Shown piece by piece: positions 22,746 to 31,639 of a stretch of DNA of 64,000 nt. Positions within the stretch are counted from its first letter, which is position 1; each line of letters begins with the position of its first letter. Origin of the DNA: Symbiodinium natans (lineage: Eukaryota > Sar > Dinophyceae > Suessiales > Symbiodiniaceae); contig CAJNDS010002845.1 in assembly GCA_905221605.1 (NCBI GenBank), positions 62,001 to 126,000 of the forward strand. Direction: 5' to 3'. The notes below the pieces were generated by a model that searched no databases, was not told the DNA's origin, and saw nothing but the letters and a program-made list of their open reading frames with translations. Both the position numbers and the translations under genes were made by a program.

Positions 22746-23099
22746 TTCGAGAGAAGCAGCGCTACTACTGCTAGAGCCAACACATTAGCAGACATGTGAC
22801 ATTCTGTAACTTCATTGTTTCCTGATTTTCTGCGTTAATTCAAGACACAATTGGACAATGGACTCTGCGGCCCGACCGGGCCCTGCACGCTTCGTTAAAA
22901 CAGCTAGTCTCGCCCTGGGTGGCGTGCTGGACATTGCTGGACGCTCGACAGCTTGCAAGCTTGCAATTGGTTCCTGTCTTGTGATCATGCTGTGCCATGT
23001 TCCCCAAGCTGTTGAAACGACATCTGAAGCATCCAGGAAGAAACTTGTGGACATGGTGGCTCGAACTGTTCTCGGCTCAGCATCACTCAAGCCAAAGCC

Positions 23100-23930
23100 A
23101 TGGCGCGCCTGGGCAACGCTTTGGTCTGCGTCGCGGCTGCCACCGTGTTGGCGGCCGCTGTGGCGTTTGTTGCGCCGACGGGACCCCGCAGCGGAGCATC
23201 CCAGACGCGTGGAGTGGAGGTGAGCGGGAAGGCGCTGCCCAATGGGCTCAGCGAGTCTCCTGTGACAGGCACTGAAGCAGCTGCAGAGCCATCTCCTGTG
23301 GCATCGTTCCTGAAATGGACTGCTGCTGGCCTTCTGGCCGGCCTGGTGATGGCAGTATCTTCCAGCGCTCCTGCGAGTGCCGAATTGACAAAAATCAATG
23401 ATGTGGACATTGACCTGGAGGACACGCCGGCCCATTGGACAATCAAGGCCTCCCCTGTCCTGGAGCCCTGCAAGGACAACAAGAAGTACCACAAGAAGAT
23501 CAAGGATGAGCTGTACAAGGTGAAGAAGAACCAGTCCAAGTTTGCGGAGGGCTCTGCTGCCTACGCTCGCTTCAACAAGAAGATCAAGCTGATCAATATG
23601 CGTGAGGAGGCATACGGTGACAGGCTGTGTGGCAAGAAGGATGGATTGCCACGCACCATCGCCACTGGTGAGTGGAATGTGAGGGGCAGCGCCATGTGGC
23701 CTGCGGCCATCTTCATCTACATTGCTGGCTGGATTGGCTGGGCCGGGCGCTCGTACCTGATCCGCACCAATGATGAGGCTAAGGAGCTGAACATCGACGT
23801 GCCTTTGGCCTTGACGTGCATGGCCAGTGGCTTCTCGTGGCCTGTGGCGGCATGGCAGGAGGTCGTCAACGGCGAGATGGCAGTGCCCAGCGACCAGATC
23901 CACCCCGGTGGGCCGTGGGGCCAGTCCTGA
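23100..23930 (+). CDS. psaF: photosystem I subunit III precursor (PsaF), copy 1
   Basis: Intronless 276-residue precursor of PsaF, the lumen-side docking subunit for plastocyanin/cytochrome c6 on photosystem I. Residues 4-23 form a signal peptide and FVAP (23-26) is the usual dinoflagellate plastid motif. A Ser/Thr/Pro-rich transit region follows. 70-89 is a second hydrophobic segment ending in APASA (90-94), a thylakoid processing site, so the mature chain begins near Glu95 (about 182 residues, as in other PsaF). A Lys-rich helix (128-147) fits the electron-donor binding site. Cys124 and Cys177 match the conserved disulfide pair. 202-222 (IFIYIAGWIGWAGRSYL) is the membrane helix. The start is the ATG conserved in all five copies. 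This copy differs from the others only silently (codons 58 and 86). Confidence 0.97.
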   Translation: MARLGNALVCVAAATVLAAAVAFVAPTGPRSGASQTRGVEVSGKALPNGLSESPVTGTEAAAEPSPVASFLKWTAAGLLAGLVMAVSSSAPASAELTKINDVDIDLEDTPAHWTIKASPVLEPCKDNKKYHKKIKDELYKVKKNQSKFAEGSAAYARFNKKIKLINMREEAYGDRLCGKKDGLPRTIATGEWNVRGSAMWPAAIFIYIAGWIGWAGRSYLIRTNDEAKELNIDVPLALTCMASGFSWPVAAWQEVVNGEMAVPSDQIHPGGPWGQS

Positions 23931-24231
23931 GTCCCTTAGTTATTGTTGCTTGAGCCCACGATGCTTTTTTGGGTCGAAGTGTGTTGTTTCTTGTCTTGCT
24001 CCATTTAGAATCACGGAGCTTGCGGCGGCTGGAGTTTCATGATTCCTTGAGGGATCCGATGACGCGTTGTCATCTGTCCAAGCAGGAAAAGCCATCTCAT
24101 GTCAATCTCATGTGCTTGCTTCTCACCTATCAGAAGATATCGGTACAAGTAGCTCACTTTGTCGCGGCCATCCTTTGGGCTTGGACTTGCTAGGTCAAGC
24201 CAGGTCAATTGCACACTGGCGTCACTTCGCC
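23931..24231. other. psaF spacer 1-2 (301 bp, unique)
   Basis: The spacer has no obvious similarity to the other spacers and no coding signal. In-frame read-through makes the next frame look longer at its 5' end (from 24067), but the conserved ATG at 24232 is the better start. If the array is transcribed as one unit and resolved by spliced-leader trans-splicing, as is usual in dinoflagellates, an acceptor AG must lie here; candidates include AG at about 24193 and 24203. Confidence 0.6.
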
Positions 24232-25062
24232 ATGGCGCGCCTGGGCAACGCTTTGGTCTGCGTCGCGGCTGCCACCGTGTTGGCGGCCGCTGTGGCGTTT
24301 GTTGCGCCGACGGGGCCCCGCAGCGGAGCATCCCAGACGCGTGGAGTGGAGGTGAGCGGGAAGGCGCTGCCCAATGGGCTCAGCGAGTCTCCTGTGACAG
24401 GCACCGAAGCAGCTGCAGAGCCATCTCCTGTGGCATCGTTCCTGAAATGGACTGCTGCTGGCCTTCTGGCCGGCCTGGTGATGGCAGTGTCTTCCAGCGC
24501 TCCTGCGAGTGCCGAATTGACAAAAATCAATGATGTGGACATTGACCTGGAGGACACGCCGGCCCATTGGACAATCAAGGCCTCCCCTGTCCTGGAGCCC
24601 TGCAAGGACAACAAGAAGTACCACAAGAAGATCAAGGATGAGCTGTACAAGGTGAAGAAGAACCAGTCCAAGTTTGCGGAGGGCTCTGCTGCCTACGCTC
24701 GCTTCAACAAGAAGATCAAGCTGATCAATATGCGTGAGGAGGCATACGGTGACAGGCTGTGTGGCAAGAAGGATGGATTGCCACGCACCATCGCCACTGG
24801 TGAGTGGAATGTGAGGGGCAGCGCCATGTGGCCTGCGGCCATCTTCATCTACATTGCTGGCTGGATTGGCTGGGCCGGGCGCTCGTACCTGATCCGCACC
24901 AATGATGAGGCTAAGGAGCTGAACATCGACGTGCCTTTGGCCTTGACGTGCATGGCCAGTGGCTTCTCGTGGCCTGTGGCGGCATGGCAGGAGGTCGTCA
25001 ACGGCGAGATGGCAGTGCCCAGCGACCAGATCCACCCCGGTGGGCCGTGGGGCCAGTCCTAA
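24232..25062 (+). CDS. psaF: photosystem I subunit III precursor (PsaF), copy 2
   Basis: The encoded 276-residue precursor is identical to copy 1. It uses TAA as stop, whereas the other copies use TGA. Nucleotide differences from copy 1 that I could find are silent and lie in the first third (codons 28, 58 and 86). It sits 301 bp after copy 1 and 191 bp before copy 3 in the same orientation. Extending upstream to the next in-frame start would read through spacer sequence not shared by the other copies, so the start at 24232 is preferred. Confidence 0.97.
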   Translation: MARLGNALVCVAAATVLAAAVAFVAPTGPRSGASQTRGVEVSGKALPNGLSESPVTGTEAAAEPSPVASFLKWTAAGLLAGLVMAVSSSAPASAELTKINDVDIDLEDTPAHWTIKASPVLEPCKDNKKYHKKIKDELYKVKKNQSKFAEGSAAYARFNKKIKLINMREEAYGDRLCGKKDGLPRTIATGEWNVRGSAMWPAAIFIYIAGWIGWAGRSYLIRTNDEAKELNIDVPLALTCMASGFSWPVAAWQEVVNGEMAVPSDQIHPGGPWGQS

Positions 25063-25253
25063 TTTCGTTGTAGGAGCTTGTGAGCTCTGTTTTTCAGATC
25101 CAAAAAGGCCACAGGCCACAGATACAACAGATCCATAGCATGGGCAGCCATCTCTTTTGCATGCTCTGTTGGCACAGGTTCGCTCATGCTGTGCCTTTGT
25201 CTTGTCATTGTTTTGCTCAAGTTCGCATTAGGCGGGCATCTCTGTCTCTGGCC
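25063..25253. other. psaF spacer 2-3 (191 bp, unique)
   Basis: The shortest spacer, unlike its neighbours in sequence. It contains pyrimidine-rich patches followed by AG (about 25230) upstream of the ATG at 25254, a possible trans-splice acceptor. No coding signal. Confidence 0.55.
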
Positions 25254-26084
25254 ATGGCACGTCTGGGCAACGCTTTGGTCTGCGTCGCGGCTGCCACCGT
25301 GTTGGCGGCCGCTGTGGCGTTTGTTGCGCCGACGGGGCCCCGCAGCGGAGCATCCCAGACGCGTGGAGTGGAGGTGAGCGGGAAGGCGCTGCCCAATGGG
25401 CTCAGCGAGTCTCCTGTGACAGGCACCGAAGCAGCTGCAGAGCCATCTCCTGTGGCATCGTTCCTGAAATGGACTGCTGCTGGCCTTCTGGCCGGCCTGG
25501 TGATGGCAGTGTCTTCCAGCGCTCCTGCGAGTGCCGAATTGACAAAAATCAATGATGTGGACATTGACCTGGAGGACACGCCGGCCCATTGGACAATCAA
25601 GGCCTCCCCTGTCCTGGAGCCCTGCAAGGACAACAAGAAGTACCACAAGAAGATCAAGGATGAGCTGTACAAGGTGAAGAAGAACCAGTCCAAGTTTGCG
25701 GAGGGCTCTGCTGCCTACGCTCGCTTCAACAAGAAGATCAAGCTGATCAATATGCGTGAGGAGGCATACGGTGACAGGCTGTGTGGCAAGAAGGATGGAT
25801 TGCCACGCACCATCGCCACTGGTGAGTGGAATGTGAGGGGCAGCGCCATGTGGCCTGCGGCCATCTTCATCTACATTGCTGGCTGGATTGGCTGGGCCGG
25901 GCGCTCGTACCTGATCCGCACCAATGATGAGGCTAAGGAGCTGAACATCGACGTGCCTTTGGCCTTGACGTGCATGGCCAGTGGCTTCTCGTGGCCTGTG
26001 GCGGCATGGCAGGAGGTCGTCAACGGCGAGATGGCAGTGCCCAGCGACCAGATCCACCCCGGTGGGCCGTGGGGCCAGTCCTGA
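25254..26084 (+). CDS. psaF: photosystem I subunit III precursor (PsaF), copy 3
   Basis: Protein identical to the other copies. Its own silent changes are at codons 2 and 3 (GCA CGT instead of GCG CGC); otherwise it follows copy 2. The 3' flank begins GAGCTGGCTTTTGC, which is shared with copy 4 but not with copies 1, 2 or 5, so the 3' half of this unit belongs to the recent duplication tract. Confidence 0.97.
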   Translation: MARLGNALVCVAAATVLAAAVAFVAPTGPRSGASQTRGVEVSGKALPNGLSESPVTGTEAAAEPSPVASFLKWTAAGLLAGLVMAVSSSAPASAELTKINDVDIDLEDTPAHWTIKASPVLEPCKDNKKYHKKIKDELYKVKKNQSKFAEGSAAYARFNKKIKLINMREEAYGDRLCGKKDGLPRTIATGEWNVRGSAMWPAAIFIYIAGWIGWAGRSYLIRTNDEAKELNIDVPLALTCMASGFSWPVAAWQEVVNGEMAVPSDQIHPGGPWGQS

Positions 26085-26296
26085 GCTGGCTTTTGCTTGC
26101 AAAATTTTTGACCCTCCCGGCACGACCGTGGCAAAAAGTACTCTGCTCAAGACCTGTGACATGATTCACTAAGAGCCAGTTTGTAGGTGCTGAATTACTG
26201 GGCACGTGAATGCATGCTAAGCTGGCGCTGGTTCATGTCGCAATGCCTCCACAGCAGGGCGGGCTCAGAGACAGGCCCAGACTGCGGCCCAGAATC
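26085..26296. repeat. psaF spacer 3-4 (212 bp), twin of spacer 4-5
   Basis: By eye the spacer is identical to 27128-27338 except for one missing base near the 3' end (GAGACAGG against GAGCAGG). Together with copies 4 and 5 this defines a 1.04-kb tandem duplication unit. Several AG dinucleotides after CCACAGCAG and GGCCCAG lie just before the ATG and could serve as splice acceptors. Confidence 0.9.
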
Positions 26297-27127
26297 ATGG
26301 CGCGCCTTGGCAACGCTTTGGTCTGCGTCGCGGCTGCCACCGTCTTGGCGGCCGCTGTGGCGTTTGTTGCGCCAACGGGACCCCGCAGCGGAGCATCCCA
26401 GACGCGTGGAGTGGAGGTGAGCGGGAAGGCGCTCCCCAATGGGCTCAGCGAGTCTCCTGTGACAGGCACCGAAGCAGCTGCAGAGCCATCTCCTGTGGCA
26501 TCGTTCCTGAAATGGACTGCTGCTGGCCTTCTGGCCGGCCTGGTGATGGCAGTGTCTTCCAGCGCTCCTGCGAGTGCCGAATTGACAAAAATCAATGATG
26601 TGGACATTGACCTGGAGGACACGCCGGCCCATTGGACAATCAAGGCCTCCCCTGTCCTGGAGCCCTGCAAGGACAACAAGAAGTACCACAAGAAGATCAA
26701 GGATGAGCTGTACAAGGTGAAGAAGAACCAGTCCAAGTTTGCGGAGGGCTCTGCTGCCTACGCTCGCTTCAACAAGAAGATCAAGCTGATCAATATGCGT
26801 GAGGAGGCATACGGTGACAGGCTGTGTGGCAAGAAGGATGGATTGCCACGCACCATCGCCACTGGTGAGTGGAATGTGAGGGGCAGCGCCATGTGGCCTG
26901 CGGCCATCTTCATCTACATTGCTGGCTGGATTGGCTGGGCCGGGCGCTCGTACCTGATCCGCACCAATGATGAGGCTAAGGAGCTGAACATCGACGTGCC
27001 TTTGGCCTTGACGTGCATGGCCAGTGGCTTCTCGTGGCCTGTGGCGGCATGGCAGGAGGTCGTCAACGGCGAGATGGCAGTGCCCAGCGACCAGATCCAC
27101 CCCGGTGGGCCGTGGGGCCAGTCCTGA
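26297..27127 (+). CDS. psaF: photosystem I subunit III precursor (PsaF), copy 4
   Basis: Same 276-residue protein. Silent changes shared only with copy 5 are at codons 4 (CTT), 16 (GTC), 26 (CCA) and 46 (CTC), all in the presequence. From codon 87 to the stop the nucleotide sequence matches the other four copies. In-frame upstream ATG codons exist in the spacer (26210) but are not conserved in the array as a whole. Confidence 0.97.
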   Translation: MARLGNALVCVAAATVLAAAVAFVAPTGPRSGASQTRGVEVSGKALPNGLSESPVTGTEAAAEPSPVASFLKWTAAGLLAGLVMAVSSSAPASAELTKINDVDIDLEDTPAHWTIKASPVLEPCKDNKKYHKKIKDELYKVKKNQSKFAEGSAAYARFNKKIKLINMREEAYGDRLCGKKDGLPRTIATGEWNVRGSAMWPAAIFIYIAGWIGWAGRSYLIRTNDEAKELNIDVPLALTCMASGFSWPVAAWQEVVNGEMAVPSDQIHPGGPWGQS

Positions 27128-27338
27128 GCTGGCTTTTGCTTGCAAAATTTTTGACCCTCCCGGCACGACCGTGGCAAAAAGTACTCTGCTCAAGACCTGT
27201 GACATGATTCACTAAGAGCCAGTTTGTAGGTGCTGAATTACTGGGCACGTGAATGCATGCTAAGCTGGCGCTGGTTCATGTCGCAATGCCTCCACAGCAG
27301 GGCGGGCTCAGAGCAGGCCCAGACTGCGGCCCAGAATC
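27128..27338. repeat. psaF spacer 4-5 (211 bp), twin of spacer 3-4
   Basis: Matches 26085-26296 with a single-base deletion. The deletion breaks the upstream in-frame extension that copy 4 has, supporting the conserved ATG at 27339 as the true start. Confidence 0.9.
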
Positions 27339-28169
27339 ATGGCGCGCCTTGGCAACGCTTTGGTCTGCGTCGCGGCTGCCACCGTCTTGGCGGCCGCTGT
27401 GGCGTTTGTTGCGCCAACGGGACCCCGCAGCGGAGCATCCCAGACGCGTGGAGTGGAGGTGAGCGGGAAGGCGCTCCCCAATGGGCTCAGCGAGTCTCCT
27501 GTGACAGGCACCGAAGCAGCTGCAGAGCCATCTCCTGTGGCATCGTTCCTGAAATGGACTGCTGCTGGCCTTCTGGCCGGCCTGGTGATGGCAGTGTCTT
27601 CCAGCGCTCCTGCGAGTGCCGAATTGACAAAAATCAATGATGTGGACATTGACCTGGAGGACACGCCGGCCCATTGGACAATCAAGGCCTCCCCTGTCCT
27701 GGAGCCCTGCAAGGACAACAAGAAGTACCACAAGAAGATCAAGGATGAGCTGTACAAGGTGAAGAAGAACCAGTCCAAGTTTGCGGAGGGCTCTGCTGCC
27801 TACGCTCGCTTCAACAAGAAGATCAAGCTGATCAATATGCGTGAGGAGGCATACGGTGACAGGCTGTGTGGCAAGAAGGATGGATTGCCACGCACCATCG
27901 CCACTGGTGAGTGGAATGTGAGGGGCAGCGCCATGTGGCCTGCGGCCATCTTCATCTACATTGCTGGCTGGATTGGCTGGGCCGGGCGCTCGTACCTGAT
28001 CCGCACCAATGATGAGGCTAAGGAGCTGAACATCGACGTGCCTTTGGCCTTGACGTGCATGGCCAGTGGCTTCTCGTGGCCTGTGGCGGCATGGCAGGAG
28101 GTCGTCAACGGCGAGATGGCAGTGCCCAGCGACCAGATCCACCCCGGTGGGCCGTGGGGCCAGTCCTGA
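27339..28169 (+). CDS. psaF: photosystem I subunit III precursor (PsaF), copy 5
   Basis: By eye identical in nucleotide sequence to copy 4 and identical in protein to all copies. It is the last copy: its 3' flank (from 28170, GCAGTTAGTTG) is unique, so the duplication boundary lies at or near the stop codon. Intronless tandem copies with one shared protein fit a highly expressed plastid protein. Confidence 0.97.
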   Translation: MARLGNALVCVAAATVLAAAVAFVAPTGPRSGASQTRGVEVSGKALPNGLSESPVTGTEAAAEPSPVASFLKWTAAGLLAGLVMAVSSSAPASAELTKINDVDIDLEDTPAHWTIKASPVLEPCKDNKKYHKKIKDELYKVKKNQSKFAEGSAAYARFNKKIKLINMREEAYGDRLCGKKDGLPRTIATGEWNVRGSAMWPAAIFIYIAGWIGWAGRSYLIRTNDEAKELNIDVPLALTCMASGFSWPVAAWQEVVNGEMAVPSDQIHPGGPWGQS

Positions 28170-30310
28170 AGCAGTTAGTTGTGTGAAGGCGGCTAGTCAC
28201 TAACTGCAGCTACCATTTTTAGGCCCGGGAAAAGAAGCTGACTTTGCACATGAGCTGGTCAGTTGACAGCACGGCTTGGCTGTGCTCGGACGGGTGTTGC
28301 AGCCATAGGCTCAATGCTTCCTTTGATTTCTGATTTCACATTGACATCGTCATGAACTGCCCTATCACTTGGAGGACAGGCTACCATTTTTCAGAATCGT
28401 TTCTGCCAGTTTCTAAGTACTAGTAGCAGACTTCCGCAGTTAGCCTTGCAGCAAAATTTTGCAATGGTGGCAAGGGAGCCACTGCCGGAGCCACAGATGT
28501 TGAGACGGGCGCTCTGTTGATCCTTCTTTCCTCTCGAAAAGGTCAAGAAAAGTGCGGCAATGTGCTGCGAAGGCGTCGTAGCTCTTAGTGACGGCTTCGC
28601 AGCTGATGAGGCGGCAAGCTTCGAAGCCACGACAAGCACGACGCGGCACCTTGGCACAAAGTCCCGCGTGGCCTACGTCGTGGGCCTTGTTTTGGGTCCG
28701 CTTGTCAGCAGGAGGAATCACAGGTTCAATCTGATAGGGACTTGCTCGTTTGACGCGCTGAGCATCTCTGCTGATCTCTCCACTATTCCTGAGGTGCACG
28801 AAACGTCAAAGCGACCTGCCAGCAAAAGTCCGTAGGCCTTTGTATGCTTCAGTTGAAAATTTGTAACTCAAGTTTGAGTGTCAAAGAGGCTGGGACGTCT
28901 CCACTTTCCTGACCCTTGAAGCCCACCTGATACGAGGCACCGGATATCTGCGCCGCTCTGGTGGCTGAGCTGCTCATCGTTCCCAGACTTCACTGTAAGA
29001 GTTTTGCACTCACGTCGCCAGACACTCCGAATAAGAGCCCCACTACATGTAACGGCTGTAAATTAAACAAATCTGTGCCTTTGCTTGCGCCTTGCAGCTT
29101 GGCCACATGCCAGCCCAAGCAAGGTAGTGTAGCTGTGTAGCGCCATCTTTGTCGCGACGCGCAAACCTGCTTCTTTCCGCTGCACATTTGGCTCTTGCTG
29201 TAGCGCAGCGGACCGTTTTGCGGATTTGCGGCTTCTTGACCCTTGGGCAGCATTGGTCTAGTTAAGGTCTAACCTGGCCTTCGAGCTCGGCTCTACTTGA
29301 AAGGTCGACGTTTAGCTTATTTGCCAAGGCCATGGCACTTGGGTAAGGATTTGGTTGTGAATGTCCAGCGTCCATGAGCTGCATCGTGCTTTGAGTTCAC
29401 TGATCCCGTGAAGCCTTCGCTGTTGCACGTGAATCTTGCAGGGAGCAAGCACTACACAAGCATTAGTTCCTGGCTGCCTTGCACTTCTTGACTAGACTGT
29501 GAGTTGACAATTAGCAGACTGATATGGAATCCATGGGCTGATATGGATTGTGGATGACCAAAGAGGCTTTGGGGCAGCGGTCTGCTAGGCCCTGGGCCCT
29601 GGGCCGGTTCTAACTGGTGTTTGCTTGCCACCCGGGATCAACTGCATTTTGAGTTCAGCTTGAGCTCCTGGTCTCCATTGGCCTATATTGGCCTGGCCTC
29701 GTGACCTGTGGGTCCTTGCATGTCCTTACGAGTCCCTGCGGGTCCTTGATTTGTCTGAGCATTGCTTTTCGGGCTTTGTAGGGTTTTTGAGAATCCCTGG
29801 CTCCAGGAGCGGGCATGGCAGGCGCCGGGCTCAGACATGTGCGCCAAGGCTGGCCAGGAGCTCGAGTCTTCTGGCTGTGTCAAAATCCAAGTTTCCCCGA
29901 GGTGCGCTTGCTACATTGCTGGTGGCTGCTTGGTCTGGGGAGTCCGGGACATTCTGGGGCACGGGAGCGAAGTGATTCAGAGCAGGCGCACAGGCCGGAT
30001 AAAAGTCAACTCCCTCCCAACTGCCTCCGAACTGCTCGTGTCTGTGATTCTTGTCCTGTGGACTCATATTCGTTCCTGAGACAAGCAAGGACCTCTCAAG
30101 CACTGGAAGTGCGTGGATGCAAGAGAGTGGGGTTCAAACAGATCTGCTCAGGTTACGAGTGCCGTGTGCGTGGCATCGCTGAATAGGACACGCAGACGGG
30201 GCAGCCACAGACTGATGCAATCAACCTTGAGCGAGGGAGCCCATTTGAGCAGTGCAGCAGCATGCAGCAGCTGCGTGCCTAACCGTGCCGCTGGATTCTG
30301 CCTCAATCTT
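28170..30310. other. 2.1 kb without a recognised gene
   Basis: No domain or convincing exon was found downstream of the psaF array. GCTACCATTTTT occurs twice (about 28209 and 28380). A compositionally plausible frame at 28560-28835 (plus) and several at 29688-30186 overlap one another in different frames and show no motif. The stretch may be intergenic or intronic. Confidence 0.4.
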
Positions 30311-30314
30311 GAAC

Positions 30315-30670
30315 AGGAGCCAGGGTGACTGTCTCTGCCTCTTCGATGTGGACCGGACACTGACTGGCCAGCAAGACTTAACCAGCCCGAAGTGTACCAA
30401 GCTCAGGGAAGGACACTGCAGTCTGGCGGCAGTGATCATCGTGACTATCGCAAGGTTCTCAGAATCAAGTCCACCCCGGCATCAAGGACGGCGGATGCTG
30501 ATGCGCCTAGCCTTCTTGCTGGTTATCAGCAGCTGGTGCTCCCGGGTAGGACACAGCATATGGTGGAGGAGATCTTACGCTGTCGCAGGCCTTGGCTCGG
30601 TCCGGTTTCGGTGCTGTACGGAAGGTTCAGCTTTATGATGCTTCTCCACGTTCTGGTCGGACCACTTTGA
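30315..30670 (+). CDS. HAD-like exon (DVDRT motif), partial
   Basis: From about 30328 the frame reads CLCLFDVDRTLTGQQDL, with the DxDxT signature (first Asp codon at 30345) of HAD hydrolases and a hydrophobic strand before it. The Gly usual after the second Asp is Arg here. The remaining HAD motifs were not found. A possible second exon at about 30440-30600 contains RTADADAPSLLAGYQQLVLP. Substrate unknown; partial or broken gene. Confidence 0.35.
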
Positions 30671-30965
30671 GGGGATGGGGGCGACCACCACCCCTTTACT
30701 AGCCCCCTCCCGCCCCCACCAGCCTCACCAGCCCCACCAGCCCCACCACCCCACCATCCCCTCACCAGCCCTCCCCCCGCCCGAGCCCGCTTCGCGCGGC
30801 GGCAGACGATTCGTTCACCTCTCGCTTTCAACATGAAGTGTTCCAGAATGAGAATGATGTGGAGTCCTAGTGACCTGCTCTCTCTGGACAGGCTTTCGGG
30901 AGGGTCTTACCCTTCGCACGTTTTGCCCTTCGCGGAGGTCTGCCCTTCGCGGATCCTGTCCTTCG
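30668..30965. repeat. CCACCAGCCC-rich tract and CCCTTCGC repeats
   Basis: 30670-30790 consists of imperfect CACCAGCCCC units. 30908-30965 carries four spaced copies of a CCCTTCGC-type octamer. Non-coding low-complexity DNA. Confidence 0.7.
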
Positions 30966-31107
30966 CTATACTGCGACACATTGGAAGACCTGCGTAGGAA
31001 TACCAACAAGCACACTAACAACGAAGCTACCAGCAAAATAGATAGCTGCCGTGCCGAGACCGACTGCACAAGCAAGGCAGCAAATGACTCAATAAATGTG
31101 AACCGAC

Positions 31108-31308
31108 ATGGAGAAAGCCCTACAAACCTGCTTTGAAACTTTGGAGGCTCCGTTGACAACTACCAAGCCGCTGATACCCCCAACAAGTAACATACGATTC
31201 TTAATCAACTTCCAATGTCGGTATGACAACGTTGACTTGTCAAAACCGATCAAACAAGCACTGCAACAGTTCAACACAGTAGAAAGTCCATTGGAAGCGT
31301 ACATGTAA
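31108..31308 (+). CDS. short hypothetical frame, AT-richer than surroundings
   Basis: An ATG-to-stop frame of 66 codons (MEKALQTCFETLEAPLTTTK at the start, ESPLEAYM at the end) lies in a locally AT-richer patch. Composition is protein-like, but there is no motif, and length alone could arise by chance. Confidence 0.2.
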   Translation: MEKALQTCFETLEAPLTTTKPLIPPTSNIRFLINFQCRYDNVDLSKPIKQALQQFNTVESPLEAYM

Positions 31309-31639
31309 TCTCCTTCGTGCACGCTACATTGCCACTGAAACAGGGAAGAGTCACGTGACAACGCCTTTTGCTGTACCAAGCAATTCAGCACCATGCCGAA
31401 AATCACCTTTTGGATCTCTCTGGGGTTTGGGGTTCGCTTTTGAGGGTTTGCGGGGTTGTGGTCGTGGAGGGAAGTGGGTGGGGTTGGAGGCTTTCTCGGA
31501 TTGATTCTTCAAGCTCGAAATCGCCCCAAGCTCGAACCTCGGGGTTCTTTTGCACGTTGTATATTGCATTTGGCACACCTACGCCGTTGTACTTTTAGCA
31601 AACTATTAGCAGCCGAATTGAGCTGCCCGGCCCGTGCTT

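Noticed and set aside
22858-23223. Frame starting MDSAARPGPARF and running into psaF copy 1 in another frame
   Set aside because: The last third is out-of-frame psaF. The first part is unsupported spacer, although ASRKKLVDMVARTVLGSAS could be a relic of another gene.
24067-24231. N-terminally extended psaF starts (24067, 25080, 26210)
   Set aside because: The extensions are translated spacer, differ between copies, and would bury the signal peptide. The ATG shared by all five copies is preferred.
24205-25119. Long minus-strand frames (about 290-370 codons) opposite every psaF copy
   Set aside because: They are antisense shadows: GC-rich third positions of psaF leave the opposite strand free of stops. 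They recur only because the gene recurs, and they extend into unrelated spacer sequence.
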